Source: Chara braunii
Taxonomy: Eukaryota; Streptophyta; Charophyceae; Charales; Characeae
Assembly (NCBI GenBank): GCA_003427395.1
Contig: BFEA01000747.1
Location: 310,776-338,284, forward strand
Direction of reading: 5' to 3'
Length of the DNA stretch: 27,509 bases
The notes under the pieces were generated by a model. That model saw nothing but the letters and a program-made list of their open reading frames with translations, made no database searches and had not been told where the DNA came from. A program made the position numbers and the translations under genes. This document shows positions 1 to 8,095 of this stretch, piece by piece. Every line of letters starts with the position of its first letter. Position 1 is the first letter of the stretch.

Positions 1-2130
1 GCTATTGTGAAAATCATAGTAACAACCAAAAATATAACTCGTTAGAAGAAAATCCAATAGACATATTCCTAAAGTATATCATCTTACAGTTTTATTTTCC
101 CTGCAAATTGTGATAATGACGCAATAGCATTACTGAAGCAGCAATTGTACAACTCAGATACACAATAATAACAATTTTCTCGTCGTAGAGGGTAATTGGC
201 AACAAATTTGCACATATGGTAACGACATCTAGTCACACTTCATCAACTTAGTTCTCGTCGTCCAAAATAGCAGTGTCTCACTACTCTACTTCACAGAAGT
301 AGTTGTCGATCAACGAACATCACGATCATCACCAATATGACCTTAATGACAAATATGACTAGCACGTCTAGAATCTGAAACGCGAATCAACACCTCAACA
401 CTACGGACATCAGCGCAATCACACTCCAACACTCTGGACACCAGCACAATCACTACCAATAGAACCACCACGAAGAACGCATTATGGATCAGAATGATGG
501 ATGATGCCTTGATCCCAACGTCAACGGGGTGCAACACCATTACCGAAACGAATTCCGACTCACGAGTACAATGGTTACGGTTGCGACCATGATAACGATG
601 AGTTGCGCCTAAGCAGAGGGCGCGGCGACAAAGGTCATCGGAATGCCAACAATAAACAAAGAAAGCAACCCCAATGACACTCAACACCTCACAGGTAATC
701 ACTTACGAAAAAAACAACTCAAGTGACGGACGATATCTTGGTGGCGACAAGCCACAGTTTGATCCTTTGTCCTGAGTGAAATTGACGCTAAGACATGGAA
801 CGATGCACTACCACGTCATGCCCTCGATTCCTACCACGCTGACCGCCATACAGACAAGGACGACCTCAATTCCAATGTTGGTGATGAAGAGTGTGTTCTC
901 GATGACGACGGATGTGATTAGCGTGATTACGGTCATGGAGTCCAAGAACACGTCTTCGATGATGATGGTAACACCAACACCTTGATGAACACGAAACGAG
1001 TATCGCAAAAGCGTGTTTTTGAAAACAAGTGTCTTAATCCGGATTACGACGAACATCGGTGGGTAATAATGATCAATTCTAGCACTATGACCACTACTAT
1101 GAAGATGCTGTCGGGATTGGAAACAAAATCAACATCAACTTAACGAAAACCTCGATAACAGACTGAAATGTGTGACTATGGTCGCGTTCACCAATGTGCA
1201 AGATAAGAGTGAATTTTTATCTATAACATAGGAAGATACATCGCCACTTTTACACACTACGCAAACACGTTACTATCCGATAACTATCTCTCTCTTCTCT
1301 TTTCCCCTCAATGATCTCTCTCTCCCTTTCGAGTTTGCTTAAGGTGTTGCCCCTATTGCTCTATATGGTCGCGTCTTCGTCGATTGACATTCGCCAGCTA
1401 CAGAAGATAATGAAATGAATCTTCTACTACAAGGTAGGATGATACATTGCTATTTTCACATTCTTCCCTCGATTTGCTACCAGGTAAGTATTCCACTCCT
1501 CTCTCTCTCAGTTATTCTTATCGGTTTTTTCCTCAATCTCATTCTCTTCTACTTCCTCATCGCATTTCTCTTCTGCGGGTCGCCCCCCCTCATGCTTCGC
1601 TCACGCACACTTGCTCTTGCTATCTAGAAAACCGCGCCTTATACAAAATGAAGTGTCCCTTCCACTAGAACCGGGTAGGATACGTTGGCATGAGAGACGT
1701 GGCCACAAACACACCCATCATCGACAAATACTACAATGGAGGTGATGATCATCACTATAACGGGCGCGAAGTTCCAACTACGAGTATAACTTTGAGCGTG
1801 GAGACACGCTCCTCCTTCTCATCACCCTCGTCTTCTTCCCTGTTCTCATCTTCCCGACTATCAACTTTCTTGTCGTCTTCATCTACTTCTTCGACCAACA
1901 GTTCTATTTTGTAACATAGTCAGACCCGAAAATGAGCATTTATCAACCTTCTTCGAAACGACCGCATGCTTGAAATAGGGAAAAGCATACGAAAGTGTCT
2001 GGGAAGCTTCGGTCGGCTGTGCATGCTTCACTCTAGCGAGGCCGCACTAATCCTCTTTGTAGCGTTACAAATTTTACGGATGTCCCGGAGGACACAAGCG
2101 GTTATCGGGTAGCTGAAAATTCAGGAATGA
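1..2130. other. No recognisable gene; decayed low-complexity DNA
   Basis: No open frame here resembles a known family and the longest are about 120 codons. From about 300 to 1150 the sequence is rich in degenerate trinucleotide patterns (GAT, AAC and ATG steps) and holds a diverged duplication of about 30 bases (393-422 and 426-454). From 1280 to 1620 and 1800 to 1905 it is pyrimidine-rich with short CT runs, which gives serine-rich frames by composition alone. A splice-donor-like CAGGTAAGTATT lies near 1481, but no exon can be built around it. Confidence 0.5.
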
Positions 2131-2149
2131 AAATCTGAAGTGAGAGTTT

Positions 2150-2537
2150 TGGGCAGTCTGAAAATCCTGAATGGTCTTGAAGTGGTGAAAAGTCCTAAGA
2201 CCCTGAAAACCACCTGTTTAGGCAGGTTACATCCTGAAGTGGTGAAGGGTGTCCTGAAGTGGTCAAGTGAGAGTTTTTGGCAGTCTGAAAATCCTGAATG
2301 GTCCTGGAGTGGTGAAAGGTCCGAAGACCATGAAAACCACCCTTCACCACTTGAGGATGCAACCTGCCTAAACATGTGGTTTTCAGGGTCTGCGGACCTT
2401 TCACCACTTCAGGACCATTCATGATTTTCAGACCTCCTGAATGGTCCTGAAGTGGTGAAAGGTCCGAAGACCCTGAAAACCACCTGTTTAGGCAGGCTGC
2501 ATCTTGAAGTGGTGAAGGGTGTCCTGAAGTGGTGATG
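2150..2537. repeat. Complex direct and inverted repeat (foldback-like)
   Basis: A unit built around CTGAATGGTCCTGAAGTGGT, a GAAAGGTCCGAAGACC block, a TGTTTAGGCAGG block and GAAGTGGTGAAGGGTGTCC occurs three times on the plus strand (about 2165-2255, 2295-2340 partial, 2440-2535) and once inverted (about 2338-2430). The inverted copy and the last plus copy face each other across a few bases, so they could form a hairpin with arms of roughly 85 bp. The 11-base core TGAAGTGGTGA or its complement recurs throughout. It may be a foldback element or a rearranged tandem repeat. No coding role is visible; the overlapping frames on both strands are by-products of the repeat. Confidence 0.75.
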
Positions 2538-2664
2538 AAAAATACGAGTGTTGTTAACCTTCTCTTCCGGAAGACCGATATCACGGGTCTCGGCCTAGCG
2601 TACCAATATCGAACTAATTGGCCCCAGATAATTCGGAAGGAGTTTGTTTTGGACATTCAAATGT

Positions 2665-2728
2665 GTCTGGCTTTGAACTCAGGTTCGTACTCCAATAGTT
2701 TGAGGGTATACCAATTGAGTTAGGGTCG
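2665..2728 (-). mobile_element. tRNA-like SINE head, copy 1
   Basis: Read on the minus strand, this has a box A-like TAACTCAATTGG followed about 35 bases later by a box B match in GAGTTCAAAGCC (GTTCAAAGC fits GWTCRANNC). Spacing and order fit an RNA polymerase III internal promoter. It aligns with the copy about 180 bases to the right, sharing the middle segment AAACTATTG. The box A has one mismatch and no proper cloverleaf is evident, so a tRNA-derived SINE remnant is more likely than a working tRNA gene. Confidence 0.45.
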
Positions 2729-2841
2729 TTGGTCAGCAGCCAGCCGTCGAGGACCAAATCGCGAACCACGACCTTAAGATATCATCATCGGACCGTCCGG
2801 GTTTGGGCAAGTCAAAATTATAGCATTTTACTTATCTGCAT

Positions 2842-2912
2842 CCTATGAAGTTTGAACTCCGATCTGTATTTCAATAGTTTATAGGTGTACCAACTGAGCT
2901 AAGCTCATTGGT
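2842..2912 (-). mobile_element. tRNA-like SINE head, copy 2
   Basis: The minus strand has an exact box A (TAGCTCAGTTGG) and, after AAACTATTG, a weaker box B (GAGTTCAAACTTC, whose last consensus position is T). It is clearly related to the copy at 2665-2728 and in the same orientation. The pair may be a dimeric tRNA-derived SINE or two separate insertions. The body downstream on the minus strand is not similar enough between copies for me to set 3' ends. Confidence 0.45.
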
Positions 2913-3779
2913 TCTACCGACACTTTCGGTACTGATACCGGACTCGAGAAAAACGGAACAGACAATTAATAAATAAAGGGAAGAAAAAAAAATGAAAAGC
3001 AACAAAGGGAAGGAGGGAGGGGCACTGTTGGTATCTCACCTTCAGTTCCACCAATCGGACCAACGAATGAGACCGGGATTAAAACCAAAGGGGATGGTCT
3101 TACCAGCAACCCCTCGGTTCCCTTCTTTGTCACTGGCCGGCCTCAATCCACGAATCTGCAACTTGAAAGTCCAATGTCATAACCAATAGTGCTAGGCCCA
3201 TAGCTAGTTGTAGTCGCACGCTCTGGGTCTAGACCTGCCGAACTGATCTTAAGGCTGCACCTTGACCTACCGGCCACTTCTACGGTCGTCGCACTCCTGC
3301 ACTCGGTGCTCGGAGGTGCTGACTTTACCCACGGCTGCGACGCACCAGATTAAGTCGCGCCACACCAAGGATTCCATCTCCCGCAGTCAGCTACTCCCTC
3401 AAATATAATCAAAATGTCTCTCATGTGGGATGCAAAAATGTGCACAAAAACCGGACGACTTACGTGGTCTGCGCTAATCCGTTTGCGCTAAGCGTCGCTT
3501 CGGCGGCGCCTAACGCTAAGTACGGATTAGGGTTAGGATTAGCGCTTCGGCTTGGTGTATGTCCCAGGTATCTTCTATGGTTTTCGACTCGTTTCGGCTT
3601 CGACATATCCATCTCAGTCTGGTCCCTCCGCCATAGTCTCTCCCCCATCGTTAGGGAGGAGAAGATATACGGTGAATGTCTGGGTCTAAGATATGGTACA
3701 CGTTGGTCTCCCACTGTCACAATGGTAGGAGTGATTTGGAGAAGGGTTGGGTTGATGTGGATGGGTGATCAAAATCCTG
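2913..3779. other. No gene recognised; unassigned
   Basis: No open frame resembles a known protein. An A-rich patch lies near 2968-2992. The 5' part of the LINE (5' UTR and N-terminal ORF1) could lie here, left of the MITE, but I could not recognise it by translation. Confidence 0.4.
3471..3545. repeat. Imperfect inverted repeat with TTAGGG-like core
   Basis: The arms GCGCTAATCC (3471-3480) and GGATTAGCGC (3536-3545) are exact complements. An inner pair, CTAATCCG (3474-3481) and CGGATTAG (3523-3530), competes with them. Between lie GCGCTAAGCG and CGCTAAG segments. The GGATTAGGGTTAGGATTAG run resembles telomere-type repeats, but it is short and irregular. Confidence 0.5.
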
Positions 3780-4238
3780 CATATTTATAAATTATTATTC
3801 CAATGTTCGTCCAATTCTAAAATTTACAGTTTTATTTGATAAATTTTCGTCTAAATATGAGTTTTCCCTTCCAACTACATTTATTTGTTCAAGATGAAAT
3901 GGAAGTTTGGACAAGTTTATGAAATGTTTTGATTAAACTTTCATTCTATCACAACAAATATCTTCTAATTTAGATTGAATTAACCTATTTATGACTCAAA
4001 ATCCTTACTTAGAATGACAGTCCAATTAAAATATTTCATGAACTCATCCAGACTTTCATTCCATCTCTAGCATGCAGTTCAAATAAGAAAGGATACCTCA
4101 TTCTTAGAAGGAAAGTTTTCAAGTAAGACGAAAAATTTTAAAATTGGAATAACATTTTTTAAGATGGAATAAAAATTTGAAATTTATAAAATAATTTTAC
4201 TATAGAATGATTATTTAATTCTGGGAATTTTTTTTGTT
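3780..4238 (+). mobile_element. Foldback MITE, copy 1
   Basis: This AT-rich segment of about 460 bp is the reverse complement, with scattered changes, of 19895-20355. It also folds on itself. The left-half segment with GATGGAA, GTTTGGACAAG and ATGAAATGTTTTGATTAAAC (about 3893-3935) is matched inverted by AATTAAAATATTTCATGAAC and CATCCAGACTTTCATTCCATC in the right half (about 4024-4068). A core of 430 bp (3788-4217) ends in imperfect terminal inverted repeats of about 19 bp, of the form TAAATWATNATTCYA. There is no coding capacity. Target duplications are not clear, so the superfamily is unassigned. It lies directly upstream of the surviving LINE ORF1 sequence. Confidence 0.8.
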
Positions 4239-4239
4239 G

Positions 4240-5203
4240 AAGAATCTTGTCACGTATGTAGCGTCAGATAGCAAGATAGTTGCATGGATGTTGAGAAAAG
4301 GAAGTGATGAAATTACATTGGATGACGCAAAATATTCAATCACTTTCCACCCGTAGATGCCTGAACAAGAACTGGCGGATTGGCGAGACGCGATGCGTCA
4401 AAACTATTTCTAAATCAGATGCTTGAAAGTTCCGGTTGGAGCTTTAGGTTTCTTGAAGGGGGCAGTCCAAGATGTGTATGGTCCAATCCAACAGGATTAC
4501 TCGCCATACAAGAAACCTTTGTCCCCGGATCTCTGTGACATCTAGTTTGAGTTGATGCCATAAGCCAAATTACGCTACAAAAAGAAATTGATCGTGGATT
4601 TGTTCGATTACGGTTATGTTCAAATCGATGTAGTTTGCGCGGGGACGCCTTGGTGTTCCAAGTGTCGTCGTTTTTTCCATAAAGACACAAATGAATTATG
4701 CCCACTCAAGAAAAAGGACACGAGAATCCCGAGGAGGTGGGACGTAGTCTCCTTGGAAGGAGAAAACTCCGGTAAAAGAAAAACTCCCGATAAAGGAGAA
4801 AGGGCCACAGAAAGAGAAATGGCTGGAGAAAAAGAAAACTTCATGCCTCAAAGAAAAGACCCCTATGCGGAAACCAACTCCTCTTAAGGAGAAGACCCCC
4901 CATTTAGACGAATCTCCTTTAGGAGAGAAATCGCTTTCTAAGGATCATGAAGGTGGTGCACGAAATCATAGTCTCCCACCAGACATCCCTAAAGAACCCC
5001 AAATGAAATCTTTCTCCCCCACTCAAGTGGGGAGAGTTCACGGAGTCGGGGATGGCGAGAAGGATGCTTTGTAGAATACGGAAATGGATCTAGATGTTGA
5101 GAAAAAGGTGGCGAAGACTAAGGATCCAGCTGGAAAAAAAAATGGAAACGGTCACGAAAGATAAGAATAACGAATCTATTGTGTCCCCATTTCTCTTTGA
5201 CGG
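4240..5203 (+). pseudogene. LINE ORF1, N-terminal part (RNA-binding protein), broken
   Basis: In frame 1 from 4240 the translation reads as a LINE ORF1 protein, with IVAWMLRKGSDEITLDDAKY, then MPEQELADWRDAMRQNYF, then VPVGALGFLKGAVQDVYGP. It ends in a zinc knuckle with C-x2-C-x4-H-x6-C spacing (CSKCRRFFHKDTNELCP, about 4654-4704). ORF1 proteins of this class bind the LINE RNA. After the knuckle comes a Lys/Glu/Pro-rich low-complexity tail. Stops in this frame at 4354, 4411, 4543 and 4561, plus frameshifts near 4865 and 5140, make it a pseudogene. Its reading is cut at 5203 by the LTR retrotransposon and resumes at 17606. No start codon is visible because the MITE adjoins the left end. Confidence 0.85.
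5200..5203 (+). other. Probable target-site duplication, left copy
   Basis: ACGG directly precedes the TGTCGGG end of the 5' LTR. Its partner after the 3' LTR is ATGG (17606-17609). The single difference is C to T at a CpG, a common change in methylated plant repeats. Four bases with one mismatch is weak by itself, and 5 bp is more usual for these elements. Confidence 0.4.
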
Positions 5204-5826
5204 TGTCGGGACAGAAACCCTGTAAGGGTTCTGCCCGAGTTTGTCAAGGTCATTCGCTGTCTGATTTTTTTATGGGATTGAGGAACTGGTTGAGATTGAC
5301 GTTGCCAAAAGTTGTTCAGACCAACCTTATAACTGAGAAACCTAAAGCCTGACGTCGTTGACATGGGACGTCGTTGACATGTGACGACAACGGCGTCCGT
5401 TTGAGACAGCGGGAGTCGGCGGTATGGCTTGTCGTCCGCGGGTCTCGACATGGCCGCAGGGGTGCGCGGTCGTAGAAAGTCTGAGACTAGACTTATTCTA
5501 CCTAAAAGATGTCGCGCGGCTTAGCAGCCGCGCGATTCAGGGTCTAAGTAGGCTAAAAAGGAGGGATGCGCAGGGTATAGGGCTACGGTGCGAGAGGAAT
5601 AGCAAGGTTTTTTTCCTTTTTTTCTGGTTCGCCGGGTTAACCTCGAGCCAGGGTGAGGCCAGCAGGCCTATACCGAGGCCTACCCGATGGGCGGGCTCGG
5701 AGTGGTGGATGGGCAGCCATCCATAGGGAAGAAGCGGGCAGGCAAAGCCTGCAAGGTCACGGTATGGGAGAAACCTGACTGGGCGAGCTCTTCACATAGG
5801 CGAGTTGCTCCTGTCATTATCATGAT

Positions 5827-5918
5827 AGGAGCTAGCCCAGTAAGTTATCGGAAATGACTCTTACCTATCTGGTACCGATATCAAGCTTGGTTGCAAGCAT
5901 CTTACCGGGCTAGCTCCT
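5827..5918. repeat. LTR hairpin, 12-bp perfect arms
   Basis: AGGAGCTAGCCC (5827-5838) pairs with GGGCTAGCTCCT (5907-5918). Pairing continues past one mismatch into GTAAG/CTTAC. The 3' LTR keeps the same pair at 12865-12876 and 12945-12956, with an N inside its left arm. Confidence 0.7.
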
Positions 5919-5939
5919 TTTGGAGCAGCCCAAGGCAGT

Positions 5940-6002
5940 TGGGCGCGGCCAATCTCGGTCGTGCGATCCTCAAGATCGCGCGGCTGATATCTGCCACGCC
6001 CA
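5940..6002. repeat. 63-nt LTR hairpin, degraded copy
   Basis: This is the homologue of the near-perfect hairpin at 12978-13040. Here several pairs are lost through CG-to-TG or CA type changes (GGTCGTGCGATC in place of GGCCGCGCGATC, and CCACGCC in place of CCGCGCC). Confidence 0.7.
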
Positions 6003-6052
6003 GATCAAAGTGGCCCCTGCGCAAGGATGACACACATAAATCGAGAAAAGGC

Positions 6053-6190
6053 AAAAAAAAATTCTTTTTTGGTCTCGGATGGGGTCGAACTTGGGTCTGT
6101 AATTCGACAGATCGTGTTAGGGGGGGCCATACAATGTGACCACTGACGTGGCCGTTGGCATAACCAATGACAAAAAAAAAAAAGAAAAAA
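6053..6190. repeat. About 125-bp segment present only in the 5' LTR
   Basis: The 3' LTR has one uninterrupted A-run (13091-13106) where the 5' LTR has two A-rich tracts around about 125 extra bases. On the minus strand the extra piece includes AGTTCGACCCC, a fair box B, and a TCTGT...ACAGA stem resembling an anticodon arm, but no clear box A. It could be a small A-tailed retroposon, or the 3' LTR could have lost it by recombination between A-runs. Confidence 0.5.
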
Positions 6191-6214
6191 AAAAAAGGGA
6201 AAACAGTCCTTGCA

Positions 6215-6292
6215 GACTGTGTGGGAGCACAAAGGCTCCCACTTCGTCTTGGAGACTGTGTGGGAGCACAAAGACTCCCACTTCGTTTTGGA
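6215..6292. repeat. 39-bp tandem repeat, two units
   Basis: Units 6215-6253 and 6254-6292 begin GACTGTGTGGGAGCACAAAG. Each contains the hairpin GTGGGAGC...GCTCCCAC or a one-base variant. The 3' LTR has three units plus a partial one. Confidence 0.85.
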
Positions 6293-6561
6293 CAGATGAT
6301 TATGGTCGCGAGATCTTGAAATCTTGCGGCCCGTAGTTCACACATGGAAAGCAAAAGGGGGTTGGAGTTGAGTGGAGAGTGAGAGAGAGAGAGAAATGGG
6401 AGGATGGGGAGAGGAGGACCTGTTCCTCCCGACCTGCCAGCTGCCTCCCCGTTGTTAGGGGGGGTAAGAAGAAAGAAGAAAAGAAAAGAAAAAAAGAAAA
6501 AGAAAAGAAAAAGAAAACGAAAAACGGGATCTGAGTTTTTTTTAGAAGCTGCATTTTTCAG

Positions 6562-6591
6562 TTTGCGCCACTATTTCTTTGGTGGCGCAAA
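6562..6591. repeat. LTR hairpin, 10-bp arms
   Basis: TTTGCGCCAC (6562-6571) pairs perfectly with GTGGCGCAAA (6582-6591). It is kept in the 3' LTR at 13535-13564 with a changed loop and intact arms. Confidence 0.75.
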
Positions 6592-6670
6592 ACAATTTTT
6601 TTGACCTTGATTATTTTTCTGTAGGTAGTCATGCACGTAGGCCATGTGCGTGATTCTTTTTTATATTTTT

Positions 6671-7120
6671 TTATCCAACGAATATTTTTCTAAAATTCTT
6701 CAAAGTCGGGGTACTTTTTGCACCCCGCTTTGAGGCTGTCAGGATTTGAACTCGTGAATTTTCACGAGTTCTTTCCCTACCTCTCCCAATCTGACAACTG
6801 CCATCCTCATTTTCAGGGGAGGGCAGGGGAGAAAAGAAAAGAAGAAAAAAAAAGAAGAAGGGGGGGGGACTGAGGCAAAACGAGGCTGCTAGAGCAACAA
6901 CAAAAAGAAAAGAAATAACGTACCTGACCACTATTGCGGCCAGGTTCCCAAACGGTTTGCTGCAAGGGGGCTTGCACCGAACATGGTCAAGTTCAGGGAA
7001 GGGGAGAATTTCCTTTTTTTTATTGTTTGAACCTGACCACGGTCGGGGCCAGGTTCTCGAGTGCAGCAAACCAGCTAAGAGCCTAACTCTGAACTTGGCC
7101 AGGTCTAAGAGAAGGTGCAC
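6671..7120 (-). other. Second antisense LTR frame, unknown
   Basis: About 90 residues of this minus-strand frame match a frame at 13544-14047 in the 3' LTR, including SKPFGNLA, RYVISFLF, ALAASFCLSPPP, CQIGRGRERTRENSRVQI and TPTLKNFRKIF. The hydrophobic Phe/Leu part is the complement of a purine-rich AAG tract, so much of the frame is compositional. The two frames differ at both ends. No family is recognised. Confidence 0.15.
6748..6771. repeat. LTR hairpin, 11-bp perfect arms
   Basis: GAACTCGTGAA and TTCACGAGTTC are separated by two bases. It is conserved exactly at 13720-13743 in the other LTR. Confidence 0.8.
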
Positions 7121-7142
7121 TGCTGAGGTTGAACCTCAGCAG
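7120..7142. repeat. LTR hairpin, 11-bp perfect arms
   Basis: CTGCTGAGGTT and AACCTCAGCAG are separated by one base. The 3' LTR has the near-identical site at about 14127-14149, with an A in place of the second G of GAGG in the left arm. Confidence 0.75.
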
Positions 7143-7282
7143 TAGCAGATCAACAAGGGAGGTGGCTGAATACAGCCTCCCCTTGCTGAATTTATCACAG
7201 GGAAAGGGCCAGGTCCTTTTCCTTGTGAATGGGCCTGGCGATTTCTGCTGTGTGGGGCTGGTATGTGCCCTTGATCTCAGCT

Positions 7283-7320
7283 CAGCCTGAGCTCGAAATT
7301 TTGGCTGGGAGCTCAGGCTG
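7283..7320. repeat. Hairpin just upstream of the LTR TATA-like site
   Basis: CAGCCTGAGCTC (7283-7294) pairs perfectly with GAGCTCAGGCTG (7309-7320), 20 bases before TATAAAAG. Both arms are kept at 14303-14314 and 14329-14340 in the 3' LTR. Confidence 0.8.
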
Positions 7321-7340
7321 CTACCACCACCTCATACCAC

Positions 7341-7348
7341 TATAAAAG
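7341..7348 (+). promoter_or_regulatory. TATA-like site, mid 5' LTR
   Basis: TATAAAAG is followed by a repetitive GCAGCCAGCAAGCAGCC leader-like sequence and the palindrome ATTCACTTGAGTGAAT. It is conserved with its surroundings at 14361-14368. Used as the promoter, it would leave about 3 kb of R plus U5. Confidence 0.5.
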
Positions 7349-7655
7349 CAGCCAGCAAGCAGCCAGCCAGCAATCTTTTGTAGTTGGTGCTGCTAGCAAT
7401 TCACTTGAGTGAATGCTGGCTTGCCGCTGTTGGGAGGAGCTGCTACTGAGAGGAGGAGGTATTGCTGTTGGTTGGAGAGGAGGTCTGCAAGTGAGGGAGA
7501 AAGAGGTTAGCCACCATCTCAGCGGAAGGGAAGAGCGTCGGAGGTCTGCAGTGCACACAAGAGTGGAAGGCTGTCATAGCCGCCACTTTCCTGGTGCGGT
7601 GCAGGGGAAACTCTGCCCGTGTTTGACGGCGGCGGCAACTTTTTTTTATGTATAT

Positions 7656-8095
7656 GGAGGAGGTGCTGTCCGCGTGGTGCGCCGACGACGCTGTTTTGGA
7701 CCGGTGTGGAGGAGGTGCTGTCCGCGCGGTGCGCCGACGACGCTGTTTTGGACCGGTGCAGGGAAGGTGCTGCCCGTCTGGCATGGTGGCGGCAGGTATT
7801 TTTGGCAGTAGCGCAGAGAAGGTGCTGCCTGTTTAACGCGGCGTTGGCAGCCATTTTTTATGAGGTACAGGGGTGATGTTGCGCGGCCTTTGCGACGACG
7901 GCAACACGTTCAGATGGTAGCGCGGAAGCGCTGCCGAAATTTTGCGGTGACGGCACCGGGTTGAGGGCGGTAGTGAGGAAGTGCTGCCGAAAATTTGCGG
8001 CAGGAGCATTGGGTTTGGCGACGGTGGTGCGGTAGCGCTGCCAGTTTCTCATGGTGGAGGGGGCAATATTTTTTACACTGGCTATATAAGGCGGC
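7656..8095. repeat. GC-rich LTR minisatellite, 5' LTR version
   Basis: About eight degenerate units of 50-60 bp contain GGAAGNGCTGCC or GGAGGTGCTGTCC. The first two (7656-7707 and 7708-7759) are nearly identical 52-mers, and later units carry TTTTGCGG and GGCGAC segments like those in the 3' LTR array. Overlapping Gly/Arg/Cys-rich frames on both strands are by-products. A TATATAAG at 8083, inside the last unit, is not conserved. Confidence 0.8.

Larger units (their letters stand above)
5902..6354 (-). other. Antisense reading frame in 5' LTR (150 codons), unknown
   Basis: This minus-strand frame has the same start context (MLSxCEL, then AARFQDLA) and the same C-terminal residues (ARPRLAAPNxLGLLQKELAR, then stop) as a 128-codon frame at 12940-13326 in the 3' LTR. 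The 39-bp tandem repeat contributes 13-residue repeats (RRSGSLCAPTQS). A Phe-rich run and a stretch absent from the other LTR lie in the middle, yet the frame is restored afterwards. No known domain is visible. It may be chance in a repeat-rich, stop-poor strand. Confidence 0.2.

Noticed and set aside
1415-1668. Hydrophobic small frames and a splice-donor-like CAGGTAAGTATT
   Set aside because: Pyrimidine-rich composition explains the frames, and no acceptor or second exon could be supported.
3523-3543. Interstitial telomere-like GGATTAGGGTTAGGATTAG
   Set aside because: Only two or three irregular units inside an inverted repeat; too short to call telomeric.
4218-4250. Similarity of GGGAATTTT...TGTTGAAGA at 4223 to 20399, as a sign of duplicated LINE sequence
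   Set aside because: The match is about 20 bases of AT-rich sequence and can be chance.
6136-6604. Lys-rich and Phe-rich frames in the LTR purine tracts
   Set aside because: They are compositional products of AAG-rich and A-rich DNA.
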